Assembly: GCA_902619835.1 (NCBI GenBank)
Contig: CACNFS010000007.1
Coordinates: forward strand, 1 to 60,118
Source of the DNA: an uncultured Pelagibacteraceae bacterium
Lineage (GTDB): Bacteria; Pseudomonadota; Alphaproteobacteria; Pelagibacterales; Pelagibacteraceae
Length of the DNA stretch: 60,118 bases
Direction: 5' to 3'
Position 1 is the stretch's first letter; every line of letters begins with the position of its first letter. This document shows, piece by piece, positions 7,591-15,722 of this stretch. Below the pieces are notes generated by a model. The model saw nothing but the letters and a program-made list of their open reading frames with translations. It searched no databases and had not been told where the DNA came from. Both the position numbers and the translations under genes were made by a program.

Positions 7591-8900
7591 GTTAAATTCA
7601 TTTTATTATTCTTAAAATTTATTTTTACTATTGTTGTATTTCCAAATTTATCGTTAGCAGCAAACGCGAAAAAATCTAAATTTTTTAAATCAATAGAATG
7701 TCTATCAAACGTGTAAGTCCATTTTGTAAAAGGTTCTTCAATAAAAAAATTTTCATGAAAGTATTTATTAGATTTAGTTTTTAATGCTAGAAAGGGTTGA
7801 GGACCAAATATTTTATCTTTAGACTCAATAAAAATTTTTTTATTATCAAATTTTACTTTAAATTTGAGTTTTTTCTTTGTCATCTTAAATTCAGTCTGAA
7901 ATGCTTCCCTTGCATCTGAGAACCTAAATTTAATTTTATATTTGTTCGATGCCTTTTTTAGCATCTTATAAACACTCTCAAAATCCCTATCCATTGATCT
8001 AAAATCGTGGTTTGTGAAAGCTAAAATAGTTTTTTCTTTTCTTTTTTTTGCTAAAAATGCTTTATTAACTTCTTTTTGATTTAAAGTGGCAATTCTAGTT
8101 CCAACATTTAAGCATCTTGCAATCCACCTTCTGCTGTTTCCTTTTTTTTTATAGTTATCGTGTGCTGGATGGTAGGGAGTCCAATTTTTAGGTGCATTTT
8201 TCCAGTTCTCAAATCTTCCATAATTTAAATTAGTTTGATCACAAGATTGATTTGAAAAATCAAACGGGATGTATTGATTTAAAAACCAATGACTATCAGG
8301 ATTTTCTATGTGAAATCCTGCTCTAAATACGGAAGGAAACCATGTTCTATCGATAATTCTTCTTGTAAGAATTTGGAAAAGATTGTCCGAGTTAGAGAAA
8401 TAATGATTACCTGTAGTGTTAGCAACATTATTTATAGAAACTGGATGAAAGTGGAAATGTATGGTGTCTTTAATATTTTTTCTTTTAATAAATTTTGAAT
8501 AATAATCGTATATTTTATGAAAACCTAAGACTCTTTTTTGTGGATTCGATGAATAATTCACGTGATCAACACAGTTCCAATTTATTTTCCAAATATTTCC
8601 GAAACTATCTTTAAATTTTTTTCTATATTCTTTATTAAAAATTATTTCATTTTGGATATTTAACTCTCTAAGACTCTTTTTGTAATTAAGTGTGTTTTCA
8701 TTAAAAGATTTATAAAATAATTGCTTATCTTTTTTATTTAGTTTTAGGTTTATAGATCTGTTTAATATTTTATTTAGATTTCTTTTAGTTGGTTTGATTT
8801 GAATTTTAAAAATTTCCTTTATTCTTTTAAAAGTAAGCTTGTTAGACTCATACAAAGGACCCTCAGTATCAACTAAATGTACAATGTTTAAATAATTCAT
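7575..8900 (-). CDS. Polysaccharide-deacetylase-like (NodB-fold) protein, function unassigned
   Basis: A 441-residue protein from the preferred ATG at 8900, which places the conserved strand NIVHLVDTEGP at the very N-terminus. Longer TTG/ATG starts at 8969 and 8945 only add a weak hydrophobic tail. The DTEGP motif, HFHFHP near the middle and RAGFHIENPDSHWFL resemble the metal-site Asp and His motifs of NodB-type carbohydrate esterases, though the spacing is atypical. The C-terminal third looks beta-rich and may be a binding domain. It is convergent with nothing and stands alone on the minus strand. Operator B lies 92 bp upstream. N-deacetylation of a surface sugar is plausible but unproven. 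Confidence 0.5.
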   Translation of the reverse strand: MNYLNIVHLVDTEGPLYESNKLTFKRIKEIFKIQIKPTKRNLNKILNRSINLKLNKKDKQLFYKSFNENTLNYKKSLRELNIQNEIIFNKEYRKKFKDSFGNIWKINWNCVDHVNYSSNPQKRVLGFHKIYDYYSKFIKRKNIKDTIHFHFHPVSINNVANTTGNHYFSNSDNLFQILTRRIIDRTWFPSVFRAGFHIENPDSHWFLNQYIPFDFSNQSCDQTNLNYGRFENWKNAPKNWTPYHPAHDNYKKKGNSRRWIARCLNVGTRIATLNQKEVNKAFLAKKRKEKTILAFTNHDFRSMDRDFESVYKMLKKASNKYKIKFRFSDAREAFQTEFKMTKKKLKFKVKFDNKKIFIESKDKIFGPQPFLALKTKSNKYFHENFFIEEPFTKWTYTFDRHSIDLKNLDFFAFAANDKFGNTTIVKINFKNNKMNLTQTHI

Positions 8901-8991
8901 GTTAAAAAATTTGTTTATTTGTAAAGATAATATCAGAAATATCATCAAATTAAAGTAAACTGAAGACAAATAGATAAAAATATGTTTAATT

Positions 8992-9006
8992 GTTCAAATT
9001 CTGAAC
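8992..9006. promoter_or_regulatory. Operator palindrome B (GTTCA-N5-TGAAC)
   Basis: GTTCAAATTCTGAAC, flanked to give TGTTCAAATTCTGAACA at 8991-9007. It lies in the divergent gap between the deacetylase-like gene (minus) and the PseG-like gene (plus), ending 11 bp before the ATG at 9018. The half-sites are identical to the other three copies and only the spacer differs, as expected for a dimeric winged-helix binding site. Confidence 0.8.
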
Positions 9007-9017
9007 AACATTAAATT

Positions 9018-10016
9018 ATGAAAAAAATATTGTGTTATTGCGAGTCGAATAGCAGAACAGGTTTTGGGCATTACAACAGAATCAAGATATTATTAAAAAT
9101 ACTTAAAATTAAAACAGCAGAAATTTACACTGAAAATCATAAATTAGCTCAACAGTTTTTTAAAGAGCATAGGATTATTAAAGGAAAAAATATTTTAAAA
9201 TACTTAATTAACAATCACTATAGATATAAACTTTTGATTGTGGACCCTCCCTATTATCCAAATCAATTAAAACAACAAGAAATTTTTTCTAAAAAATTTA
9301 AAAAAATTTATAATATTGAAAAAAAAAATTTTAAAACAATTTGGTTAACTGATGAGGAAAAGCCTTCCCCAAAATACTGTGATTTACTGTTAAATGATTA
9401 TCCTTTAGCTGAAAAATTCAAATATTTCTATAAAAAATTTAATAAAAAAATCCAATTAGTTCTTGGAATTTATGCATTTTTATTTTCAAAAGAAGTTTTT
9501 TCAAAAAAAAAAAAAGCTAAAAAGAAACATGTTTTAATTGCATTTGGAGGAGATGATCCAAAAAATTTGATATTAAAATTTTTTGATTTTTTTAAGACAT
9601 TAGATTTTAAAAAAATATTCATAGTTAATAAAAGAACTTATAGAATTTTAAAAAAGCATGATAAAAATAAAAATTTATTTGTAATAAAAAAAAAACCAAT
9701 GAGCAAATTTTTAAATTATCTTTATGAATCAATTTTTTATATTGCAACACCTTCAAACATTATGTTTGAGGGTTGGGCTTTTGGTATTAAAGGAAATGTC
9801 ATACCTATTCAAAAAAGGCAGTTAAAAATGGGTCAAGCCTTTAAAAAGTTAAACTTAGTGAATCTTCTTCCATATTATAAATTATTGAATAAAAAAATAT
9901 TAAGAGACAAGATAAAGATCAACTCTTTTTTAAAACCAAAAATTTTTTTTAAAAAAAAATACGCTTCAATCAATCAAATCAAACTTCTAAAATTTTATAA
10001 AAAAATTAATGACTAA
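9018..10016 (+). CDS. PseG-like nucleotide-sugar hydrolase (GT-B fold)
   Basis: A 332-residue protein resembling PseG, which strips UDP from a 2,4-diacetamido-trideoxy hexose in pseudaminic acid synthesis. Evidence: the N-terminal segment SRTGFGHYNRIKILL (the G-x-GH-x-x-R motif), LLIVDPPYY, and the second-domain loop VLIAFGGDDPKNLI followed by a C-terminal acceptor loop (TPSNIMFEGWAFG). It leads a three-gene plus-strand run and overlaps the CMP-sugar synthetase by 8 bp. The usual upstream enzymes PseB, PseC and PseH are not in this window, so the substrate may differ from the pseudaminic precursor. Homology is clear but distant. Confidence 0.68.
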   Translation: MKKILCYCESNSRTGFGHYNRIKILLKILKIKTAEIYTENHKLAQQFFKEHRIIKGKNILKYLINNHYRYKLLIVDPPYYPNQLKQQEIFSKKFKKIYNIEKKNFKTIWLTDEEKPSPKYCDLLLNDYPLAEKFKYFYKKFNKKIQLVLGIYAFLFSKEVFSKKKKAKKKHVLIAFGGDDPKNLILKFFDFFKTLDFKKIFIVNKRTYRILKKHDKNKNLFVIKKKPMSKFLNYLYESIFYIATPSNIMFEGWAFGIKGNVIPIQKRQLKMGQAFKKLNLVNLLPYYKLLNKKILRDKIKINSFLKPKIFFKKKYASINQIKLLKFYKKIND

Positions 10017-10689
10017 TATTGCGATTATACCTGCTCGAAAAGGATCAAAAAGAATAAAAAATAAAAATATAGTTCTTCTAAATGGCAAGCCGATGATTTA
10101 CTGGACAATTCTTGCTGCGAGGAAGTCTAAAATATTTAAAAAAATATATGTTGATACCGATTGTAAAAAAATAAAAAAAATATCATTAAAATATGGTGCG
10201 GAGGTTCCCTTTTTAAGAAAAAAAAAATACTCTAATAACAAAGTAAATGTAAATCTTTCTACTTTGCAATTTTTATTAAATCTAAAAAAAATAAATAAAG
10301 ATAAAATAAATAATATTTTTCAACTAATGCCTAACTGCCCTTACAGAGATGCAAATGATATAAAGACTCTATACAAAGAATTCAAAAAATATAAAAGTAA
10401 ATTTCTGATAAGCCATGTTAGATTCTACTTCTCTAACCCTTGGTGGTCAGTATTAAAACAGAAAGATAAAATCACAAAGTTGTTTAAAAATAGTTATAAA
10501 AAAAGATCACAAGATTTACATGATTTATTTTGTCCATCGGGAGCTATTTGGATCGCTAAGTACGATTCTTTTCTTAAAGCAAAAACTTTTTATGGAAAAA
10601 ACTATCAACTAGGATCTTTAGAATGGAAAAAGGGTATAGATATTGATACCAAAGAAGAATTAAAAATTTGTAGAACAATAATAAAGTAG
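10009..10689 (+). CDS. CMP-N-acylneuraminate / nonulosonate cytidylyltransferase (NeuA/PseF-like)
   Basis: 226 residues, the usual length for NeuA/PseF. The CTP-binding loop is at the N-terminus (IAIIPARKGSKRIKNKNI), followed by GKPMIYWTI and YVDTDC. A C-terminal GIDIDTKEEL matches the metal-binding Asp pair of the family. It activates a nine-carbon acid as its CMP sugar. It overlaps the PseG-like gene by 8 bp and is followed 9 bp later by a NeuD-like acyltransferase. This is a second cytidylyltransferase besides the KdsB-like gene at 5055, so the cluster may activate two different ulosonic acids. Confidence 0.85.
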   Translation: MTNIAIIPARKGSKRIKNKNIVLLNGKPMIYWTILAARKSKIFKKIYVDTDCKKIKKISLKYGAEVPFLRKKKYSNNKVNVNLSTLQFLLNLKKINKDKINNIFQLMPNCPYRDANDIKTLYKEFKKYKSKFLISHVRFYFSNPWWSVLKQKDKITKLFKNSYKKRSQDLHDLFCPSGAIWIAKYDSFLKAKTFYGKNYQLGSLEWKKGIDIDTKEELKICRTIIK

Positions 10690-10698
10690 AGATTTAAA

Positions 10699-11331
10699 AT
10701 GAAAAAAAAAGGGCTTGTAATTTTTGGAAACGGTAATCATTGTAAAATAATCAAACAAGAGATACAAAAGCAAAATAATTTAAAAATATTAGCGATTTAT
10801 AATTATTATGCAGGTAAAATTTCTTTATTAAAAGAATTCAAAAATAAAGTAAATTTAAATTCTTTCTCGAAGTTTAATGCTATTACAGCCATAGGTGATA
10901 ATAAAAAAAGACAAAGCCTGGTAAAAATAGTTGAAACAAAATTTAAAAAATGTAAATGGATCACATTAATCTCTAAAGACTCTATTTTAGCTAAAAATGT
11001 AAAAGTAGGAATTGGAACAGTTATTGTTTCTGGAGCAGTTATCAACACAAATAGTTCAATTGGGGATCATTGTATAATCAATACCTCAAGCTCGATAGAT
11101 CATGACGCTAAAATTGGAAATTTTTCAACTGTTGCTCCTAAAGCAGCTTTAGCTGGAAATGTAAAAATTGGAAACAATGTTTTTATTGGTATGAACTCTT
11201 CTATAAAAGAAAAAATGAGTATAAATAACAATGTCATAGTAGGTGCAATGTCTTTTGTAAACAAGGACTGTATGAAAAATTGTACTTATTTTGGTATTCC
11301 AGCTAGAAAAATTAAAAAAAACAAATCTTAA
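10699..11331 (+). CDS. NeuD/PglD-like sugar O/N-acyltransferase (left-handed beta helix)
   Basis: A 210-residue protein. The N-terminal half is a small Rossmann-like domain (LVIFGNGNHCKII; AITAIGDNKKR). The C-terminal half (about 95-200) is a hexapeptide-repeat beta helix with IGxGTVI, IGDHCIIN, IDHDAKIGNFSTVAPKAAL and IGNNVFIG. This two-domain plan is that of NeuD (sialic acid O-acetyltransferase) and PglD. The catalytic His is probably the H in SSSIDHDAKIG. In this operon it likely acetylates the nonulosonic acid or its amino-sugar precursor. A paralogue lies at 25807. Confidence 0.85.
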   Translation: MKKKGLVIFGNGNHCKIIKQEIQKQNNLKILAIYNYYAGKISLLKEFKNKVNLNSFSKFNAITAIGDNKKRQSLVKIVETKFKKCKWITLISKDSILAKNVKVGIGTVIVSGAVINTNSSIGDHCIINTSSSIDHDAKIGNFSTVAPKAALAGNVKIGNNVFIGMNSSIKEKMSINNNVIVGAMSFVNKDCMKNCTYFGIPARKIKKNKS

Positions 11332-11359
11332 ATTTACAAATTAAATAATATTTGTTATT

Positions 11360-11374
11360 GTTCATTTTTTGAAC
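11360..11374. promoter_or_regulatory. Operator palindrome C (GTTCA-N5-TGAAC)
   Basis: GTTCATTTTTTGAAC, in the 60-bp gap between the acyltransferase and ABC transporter genes, ending 17 bp upstream of the transporter ATG at 11392. It is the third of four copies with identical half-sites and spacing. Its presence indicates that the transporter gene has its own regulated promoter rather than relying only on read-through. Confidence 0.8.
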
Positions 11375-11391
11375 GTTATACGAAACTTAAA

Positions 11392-13119
11392 ATGTCTGTA
11401 CTTTCTAAAATTTATAATCTTTTAAATAATAAAGAAAAATATACTTTTTTTTTAATTTTATTTTTAACTTTAATAAATACTTTTGTAGAAATTTTGGGCA
11501 TTACAGCTATTATTCCTTTAATTTCAATTACTTTAAAACAAGATCTAAGCTTATTTGAAAATTTTTTTTTTTATCCTTATTTATTAGATTTTTCTAAAAG
11601 TGAAAACTTTATAATTTTAAGTTTTGTTGCTGTCTTAGCAGTTTTTATATTGAAAAATATCTTTATTATTTTTTATAATTGGTTTTTTATAAAATTTTAT
11701 ACATTTGTAGGCAAAAGATTAGCAGATGAAATTTGTGATTATTATATAAATTTAGATTATTTCGATTACTTAAAACTTAAAGGTTCAAAATTTATCTATC
11801 AATGTACAGAAGCTATTGAGATGTTCAAACAGTCATTATATAATTTAATTCTATTTATTCTGGAAATTTTAGTTTTATTCAGCATCATAGCATTTCTAAT
11901 ATTTTTAAATCCAAAGATGTCTTTAACGATTATTTTATTTTTGATAATAACAAGTCTAATTGTTTTTTCCTTTTTTATAAAAAAAAATAAATTGTGGGGA
12001 AAATTAGCTAAAAAATTTTGGAATTTAAGAATTGGAATACTAAATGAAATTTTAATTTCATTTAAAGATATTAAAATTTTTAATTCAAAAAAGTTTTTTT
12101 TTAAAAAATTTCAATTTTCAAATCATAATGTAAATTTAAATCAATTTAAAAGCATGTTTTTATTAAGTGTGCCAAGGCCATTCTTAGAATTAGTAATAGT
12201 AATTTTACTTATTTCTTCACTTTATTTGTTATTAACCGTATTGAAACTACCACCAGATAAAATAATTTTACTTCTATCAATTTATGGTGTTTCTTTTTTT
12301 AGAATTTATCCCTCCATGACAAGGATTTCTCAAAGTTTACAAAAATTTAATTTTGGATCGTCAGCATTAGATGAATTAAAAGATATCTTAACACAAAAAA
12401 ATATAGTTAATAAAAAAATCAAAGTAAAAAATAAAATAGAAATAAACGAAAAAATTGAAAGTATAGAGCTCAAAGATTTAAGTTTTACTTATAAACAAAA
12501 TGATAATTACACAATTGAAAAAATTAATGTTGTTTTTCAAAAAAATATTTTTTACGGTATAGTTGGTTCCACGGGGTCTGGTAAATCAACTTTGATTGAT
12601 CTAATATCTGGACTTCTTAAACCATCGAGCGGAACATTTGAAGTTAACAAAAAAACTTATAAAGATTTAGGAAATGAATGGTTTAAAAAAATAAGTTATG
12701 TGACACAAAATGTAAGTTTAATTAATGATACTCTTGAAAAGAACATTGCTTTAGGATTAGAGGAACATGAAATAGACCAAGAAAAAATCAAAAATATAAT
12801 AGACAATACAGCATTAGCAGAGCTTGTCGATAAATTTAGAGAAAGAAAAGATCAAATAGTCGGCGAAAGAGGTATTCAAATCTCAGGAGGGGAAAAACAA
12901 AGAATTGGTATAGCTAGAGCTCTTTATTTTGACAGAGACATTTACATTTTTGATGAGGCAACTAATGCATTAGATAAAGATACTGAGAAGAAAATACTAA
13001 CAAATCTTAAGAAAATGTTAGTAGATAAAATCTTAATTTTCATAACTCACAAAGAGAGTACTATTAAATATTTTGACAAAATTTTCTCACTAAAAGCAAA
13101 GAAATTGGAACAGATTTAA
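11392..13119 (+). CDS. ABC exporter, fused permease-ATPase (MsbA/PglK-like flippase)
   Basis: 575 residues. About six transmembrane helices lie in residues 15-310, followed by an ATPase domain with Walker A GSTGSGKST (near 400), Q-loop YVTQNV, signature ISGGEKQR and Walker B IYIFDEATNALD, then a switch His (FITHKES). This half-transporter architecture acts as a homodimer and matches flippases for lipid-linked oligosaccharides or lipid A (PglK, MsbA). Sitting behind operator C and ahead of a LIC12162-type gene in a surface-sugar cluster, it probably moves a lipid-linked glycan carrying the acidic sugar to the periplasm. The cargo is inferred. Confidence 0.85.
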   Translation: MSVLSKIYNLLNNKEKYTFFLILFLTLINTFVEILGITAIIPLISITLKQDLSLFENFFFYPYLLDFSKSENFIILSFVAVLAVFILKNIFIIFYNWFFIKFYTFVGKRLADEICDYYINLDYFDYLKLKGSKFIYQCTEAIEMFKQSLYNLILFILEILVLFSIIAFLIFLNPKMSLTIILFLIITSLIVFSFFIKKNKLWGKLAKKFWNLRIGILNEILISFKDIKIFNSKKFFFKKFQFSNHNVNLNQFKSMFLLSVPRPFLELVIVILLISSLYLLLTVLKLPPDKIILLLSIYGVSFFRIYPSMTRISQSLQKFNFGSSALDELKDILTQKNIVNKKIKVKNKIEINEKIESIELKDLSFTYKQNDNYTIEKINVVFQKNIFYGIVGSTGSGKSTLIDLISGLLKPSSGTFEVNKKTYKDLGNEWFKKISYVTQNVSLINDTLEKNIALGLEEHEIDQEKIKNIIDNTALAELVDKFRERKDQIVGERGIQISGGEKQRIGIARALYFDRDIYIFDEATNALDKDTEKKILTNLKKMLVDKILIFITHKESTIKYFDKIFSLKAKKLEQI

Positions 13120-13128
13120 TCTTATAAC

Positions 13129-14901
13129 ATGAAGAGTAATATCGTTTTTTTTCCTAGATCAGATCTTAAAATAAATGAAAAAAAAGTTTTTATTGGCAAC
13201 TGGATGAAAGATTTTTTATCAAGTGAGCACCTAGCAAACTCTCATTTTATTAAAGAAACTGAAAATGACAAATTTAGTCTTCAGGAATTTAAAATAAGCG
13301 AAATAAGAAAACTTTCAGATCTTATATTAATTTCTTTATCAGAAAGATTGAATAATATTCACAATTTAAATTGGAGTATTAGATCATGGAAATATCTTAT
13401 AGGGCCTTGGTTAGAAATTTTTATATCTATAATATACGACAGATTGGAAATAGCGAGTAGAATATTAGAAGATAAAAACATTAGTGCTGATGAGTTTTGC
13501 AATAAAGGCAAAGTTATCTCCTTAATCACTTATAATTACAAAGACTTTACGTCGGTTATCTCTACCCCCAGCTGGAATGAAAAGCTTGTGTTTAGATTGA
13601 TGTACATTTTAAAAACTAAAGATTTTAATACTGAAGCAAATCTTGAAAACTTGGAAAAAAAAACTTTTACACAAGATATAAATAAATTAGATATTCTAAA
13701 ATATGAAATAAAAAATTTCTCTCTTAAAATATTAGAAAGAGTTTTTTGTATGTTTAACAATTATGTTTTTTTCATTCCAAATCTAGGTACTAAATTTAAC
13801 TTTATAAAAACGCTTTTTTTTTTAAAACAGTTTCCTTTTTTTTATTCTTTTAATTTTTTAAAAAATAAGACTGTAAAATATGGGGTAAATAAGCAGTTAA
13901 GAAAAAAATTAATTTTAAATTATGATTATAAAAATCAAAAAGAAAAAATAATTGTAAATTTGATTATAGAAAATTTACCTACAGTCTATTTAGAAGGTTT
14001 TAAAAAATTAAGAGATCTATCAAAAAATTCTTTTATGCCTAGTAAAAATAACCTTATCATTGTAAGTCAAAGTGTACTAAGGGACAATGTTTTTAAATTT
14101 TGGACTGCGGAAAAGATAAACAGTGGGGCAAAATTGGTTTTAATTCAACATGGTTCAAGTTATGGATATAAAAAATGTTGGCAAAATGAATATTATGAAG
14201 TTGATATATCTGATAAATTTTTATCTTGGGGATGGAAAAATAAAGAAAAAATTTATCCCGTCGGTAATATTGGTTTAAGTAAAAAAAAAAAATTTAAAAT
14301 AAGAAAAAATAAATCTTTATTGATTATATCAGGGCTTAATAGAATTTTAAAAATAGATAATTGCCTTTTTGATAGTGGAAATTTAAAATTTCAGAAAAAG
14401 AATATTCAATATTTTTTTGATAACTTAAACTATAACAACTTTAAGAAGATAAACATTCGTGAACATCCTCAAGGCAAAAGAAAATTTAGTGTGCCTTTTT
14501 CAAAACTTTTTAAAAATGATAACATCAAGATTGATTACGTAAACATTAATGCTAATCTTGAACAACTTATCAATAAACATTCTTTGGTAATAACAACTTA
14601 TGACTCTACAGAGTTTTACTATATGTTATCAAGGGAAAAGCCATGTTTGCAAATTTTTCAAAGAAAATACATAAAGGAAGAGTTTTTAAATTTCTTTGAT
14701 GAACTGTACGAATGTGGAATTTTACATGAAGATGCAATTTCATTGGTGAAAAAAGTAAATTTTATAGGCGGCAATCCTCACGAATGGTGGTTTTCAAATG
14801 AAATAAAAGAAAAGAGAGATTATTTTTGCAAAAAACTTATTAAAACTAAAATTAATTATAATTTATTTTACCAAGAGATGAAATCTATCAAAAATCAATA
14901 A
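13129..14901 (+). CDS. LIC12162-family putative transferase of surface carbohydrate synthesis
   Basis: 590 residues, matching the length and layout of the LIC12162 family known from Leptospira O-antigen clusters. The opening FFPRSDLKINEKKVFIGNWM and the segment SWKYLIGPWLEIFISIIYDR are characteristic. The C-terminal half contains KLVLIQHGSSYG, a 'LSWGWK' block, NIREHPQG and the donor-site-like LVITTYDSTEFYYML, which together resemble CDP-alcohol/GT-B-like transferases. It lies 9 bp after the ABC exporter and is probably in the same transcript. No experimental function is known to me for the family. Confidence 0.72.
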   Translation: MKSNIVFFPRSDLKINEKKVFIGNWMKDFLSSEHLANSHFIKETENDKFSLQEFKISEIRKLSDLILISLSERLNNIHNLNWSIRSWKYLIGPWLEIFISIIYDRLEIASRILEDKNISADEFCNKGKVISLITYNYKDFTSVISTPSWNEKLVFRLMYILKTKDFNTEANLENLEKKTFTQDINKLDILKYEIKNFSLKILERVFCMFNNYVFFIPNLGTKFNFIKTLFFLKQFPFFYSFNFLKNKTVKYGVNKQLRKKLILNYDYKNQKEKIIVNLIIENLPTVYLEGFKKLRDLSKNSFMPSKNNLIIVSQSVLRDNVFKFWTAEKINSGAKLVLIQHGSSYGYKKCWQNEYYEVDISDKFLSWGWKNKEKIYPVGNIGLSKKKKFKIRKNKSLLIISGLNRILKIDNCLFDSGNLKFQKKNIQYFFDNLNYNNFKKINIREHPQGKRKFSVPFSKLFKNDNIKIDYVNINANLEQLINKHSLVITTYDSTEFYYMLSREKPCLQIFQRKYIKEEFLNFFDELYECGILHEDAISLVKKVNFIGGNPHEWWFSNEIKEKRDYFCKKLIKTKINYNLFYQEMKSIKNQ

Positions 14902-14940
14902 AAAAATTAAGATTATATATCTTTTTTTATAAAAAAATTA

Positions 14941-14966
14941 TTGACATAAAACTTATAATATATAAT
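14941..14966 (+). promoter_or_regulatory. Candidate sigma-70 promoter of the MarR-type regulator gene
   Basis: TTGACA at 14941-14946 and TATAAT at 14961-14966 lie just before the regulator gene; another TATAAT is at 14954. The 14-bp spacing is shorter than the ideal 17, so the exact pairing is uncertain. Operator D begins 4 bp downstream of the second hexamer, where a bound repressor would block transcription initiation. That is a normal arrangement for autorepression. Confidence 0.45.
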
Positions 14967-14970
14967 GTTT

Positions 14971-14985
14971 GTTCATTAATTGAAC
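14971..14985. promoter_or_regulatory. Operator palindrome D (GTTCA-N5-TGAAC), autoregulatory site
   Basis: GTTCATTAATTGAAC is a dyad that extends to TGTTCATTAATTGAACA and stops 2 bp before the ATG of the MarR-type regulator. It lies directly downstream of a TTGACA/TATAAT promoter. Position and symmetry fit autorepression by the adjacent gene product, and the site is the reference copy for palindromes A-C. Confidence 0.85.
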
Positions 14986-14987
14986 AT

Positions 14988-15308
14988 ATGAAAAGCAATC
15001 AAGATCACTTAAACTTAATGAGGCAAATAAACAATAAGCCTGCATCCACGCAAAGAGAACTTGCAAAAAACCTTGGGTTTAGCCTTGGAAAACTTAATTA
15101 TTGTATTAAAGCTCTGAAAGAAAAAGGCATGGTCAAGATTAAAAACTTTAAAAGAAATAAAAATAAGATTGAGTATATCTATGCACTTACACCAAAGGGA
15201 ATAAGTTACAGAACAAAACTAACTATAAATTTTATGAAAAGGAAAATAGATGAATATGACCAGCTACAAAAAGAACTTAAGATCTTAAAAACGAGAAATA
15301 ACAAATAA
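14988..15308 (+). CDS. MarR-type EPS-associated winged-helix transcriptional regulator
   Basis: A 106-residue protein consisting of one winged-helix domain plus a C-terminal helix. TQRELAKNLGFSLGKLNYCIKALKEKGM (residues about 21-48) is the helix-turn-helix. The NKIEYIYALTPKGI segment is the wing, and a charged dimerisation helix follows. Size and sequence match the 'EPS-associated MarR family' regulators found inside exopolysaccharide clusters. The gene sits in the middle of the island, starts 2 bp after a perfect palindrome and is followed by four sugar-modifying genes. I infer that it binds the GTTCA-N5-TGAAC sites and controls module 1. Whether it represses or activates, and its ligand, are unknown. 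Confidence 0.85.
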   Translation: MKSNQDHLNLMRQINNKPASTQRELAKNLGFSLGKLNYCIKALKEKGMVKIKNFKRNKNKIEYIYALTPKGISYRTKLTINFMKRKIDEYDQLQKELKILKTRNNK

Positions 15309-15350
15309 AATAATAAATAATTCAAATCTATAACCTATTTTATTTTAACC

Positions 15351-15722
15351 ATGAAAAACATAAATATTGAAAGATCACTCAAAGAAATTTTACAGAACCT
15401 TTACTCAATAAAAAAAAAAGATCTTATTTTCATTAAAAAAAAAAACTCAAATTATAATTTAAATAAAAAAAAAATTATTATATTTTTAAGAAACTTGACT
15501 AGAGTCGAGGTAATAAAGTATTTTATTTTTAAAAAAAATGAAATCAGAATAGTCTATAAAAACAAAAATTCTTTATATTGTAAAAGACTTTTTCCTAATT
15601 TGAATTATCAAGTGAAACACAAAGCAGTGCTAAAAAAATACTTTGAACACTTCACATTTTTTTTAAATCCAAATTTTAAAATAATTTCTTTAATCTTTTT
15701 AAAAAAAAAAAATGGATTTTAA
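15351..15722 (+). CDS. Hypothetical Lys/Asn-rich protein, possibly the N-terminal half of the adjacent phosphotransferase
   Basis: A 123-residue basic protein, not recognised. It begins 42 bp after the regulator gene and ends 11 bp inside the next gene. The overlap contains a run of 12 A residues (15701-15712), so a single-base slip would join the two frames into one protein of about 350 residues, a common length for sugar or choline-type kinases. It could therefore be an independent small protein, the amino-terminal lobe of a split kinase, or an artefact of a homopolymer length error. There are no signal peptide, membrane helices or cysteine motifs. Confidence 0.5.
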   Translation: MKNINIERSLKEILQNLYSIKKKDLIFIKKKNSNYNLNKKKIIIFLRNLTRVEVIKYFIFKKNEIRIVYKNKNSLYCKRLFPNLNYQVKHKAVLKKYFEHFTFFLNPNFKIISLIFLKKKNGF

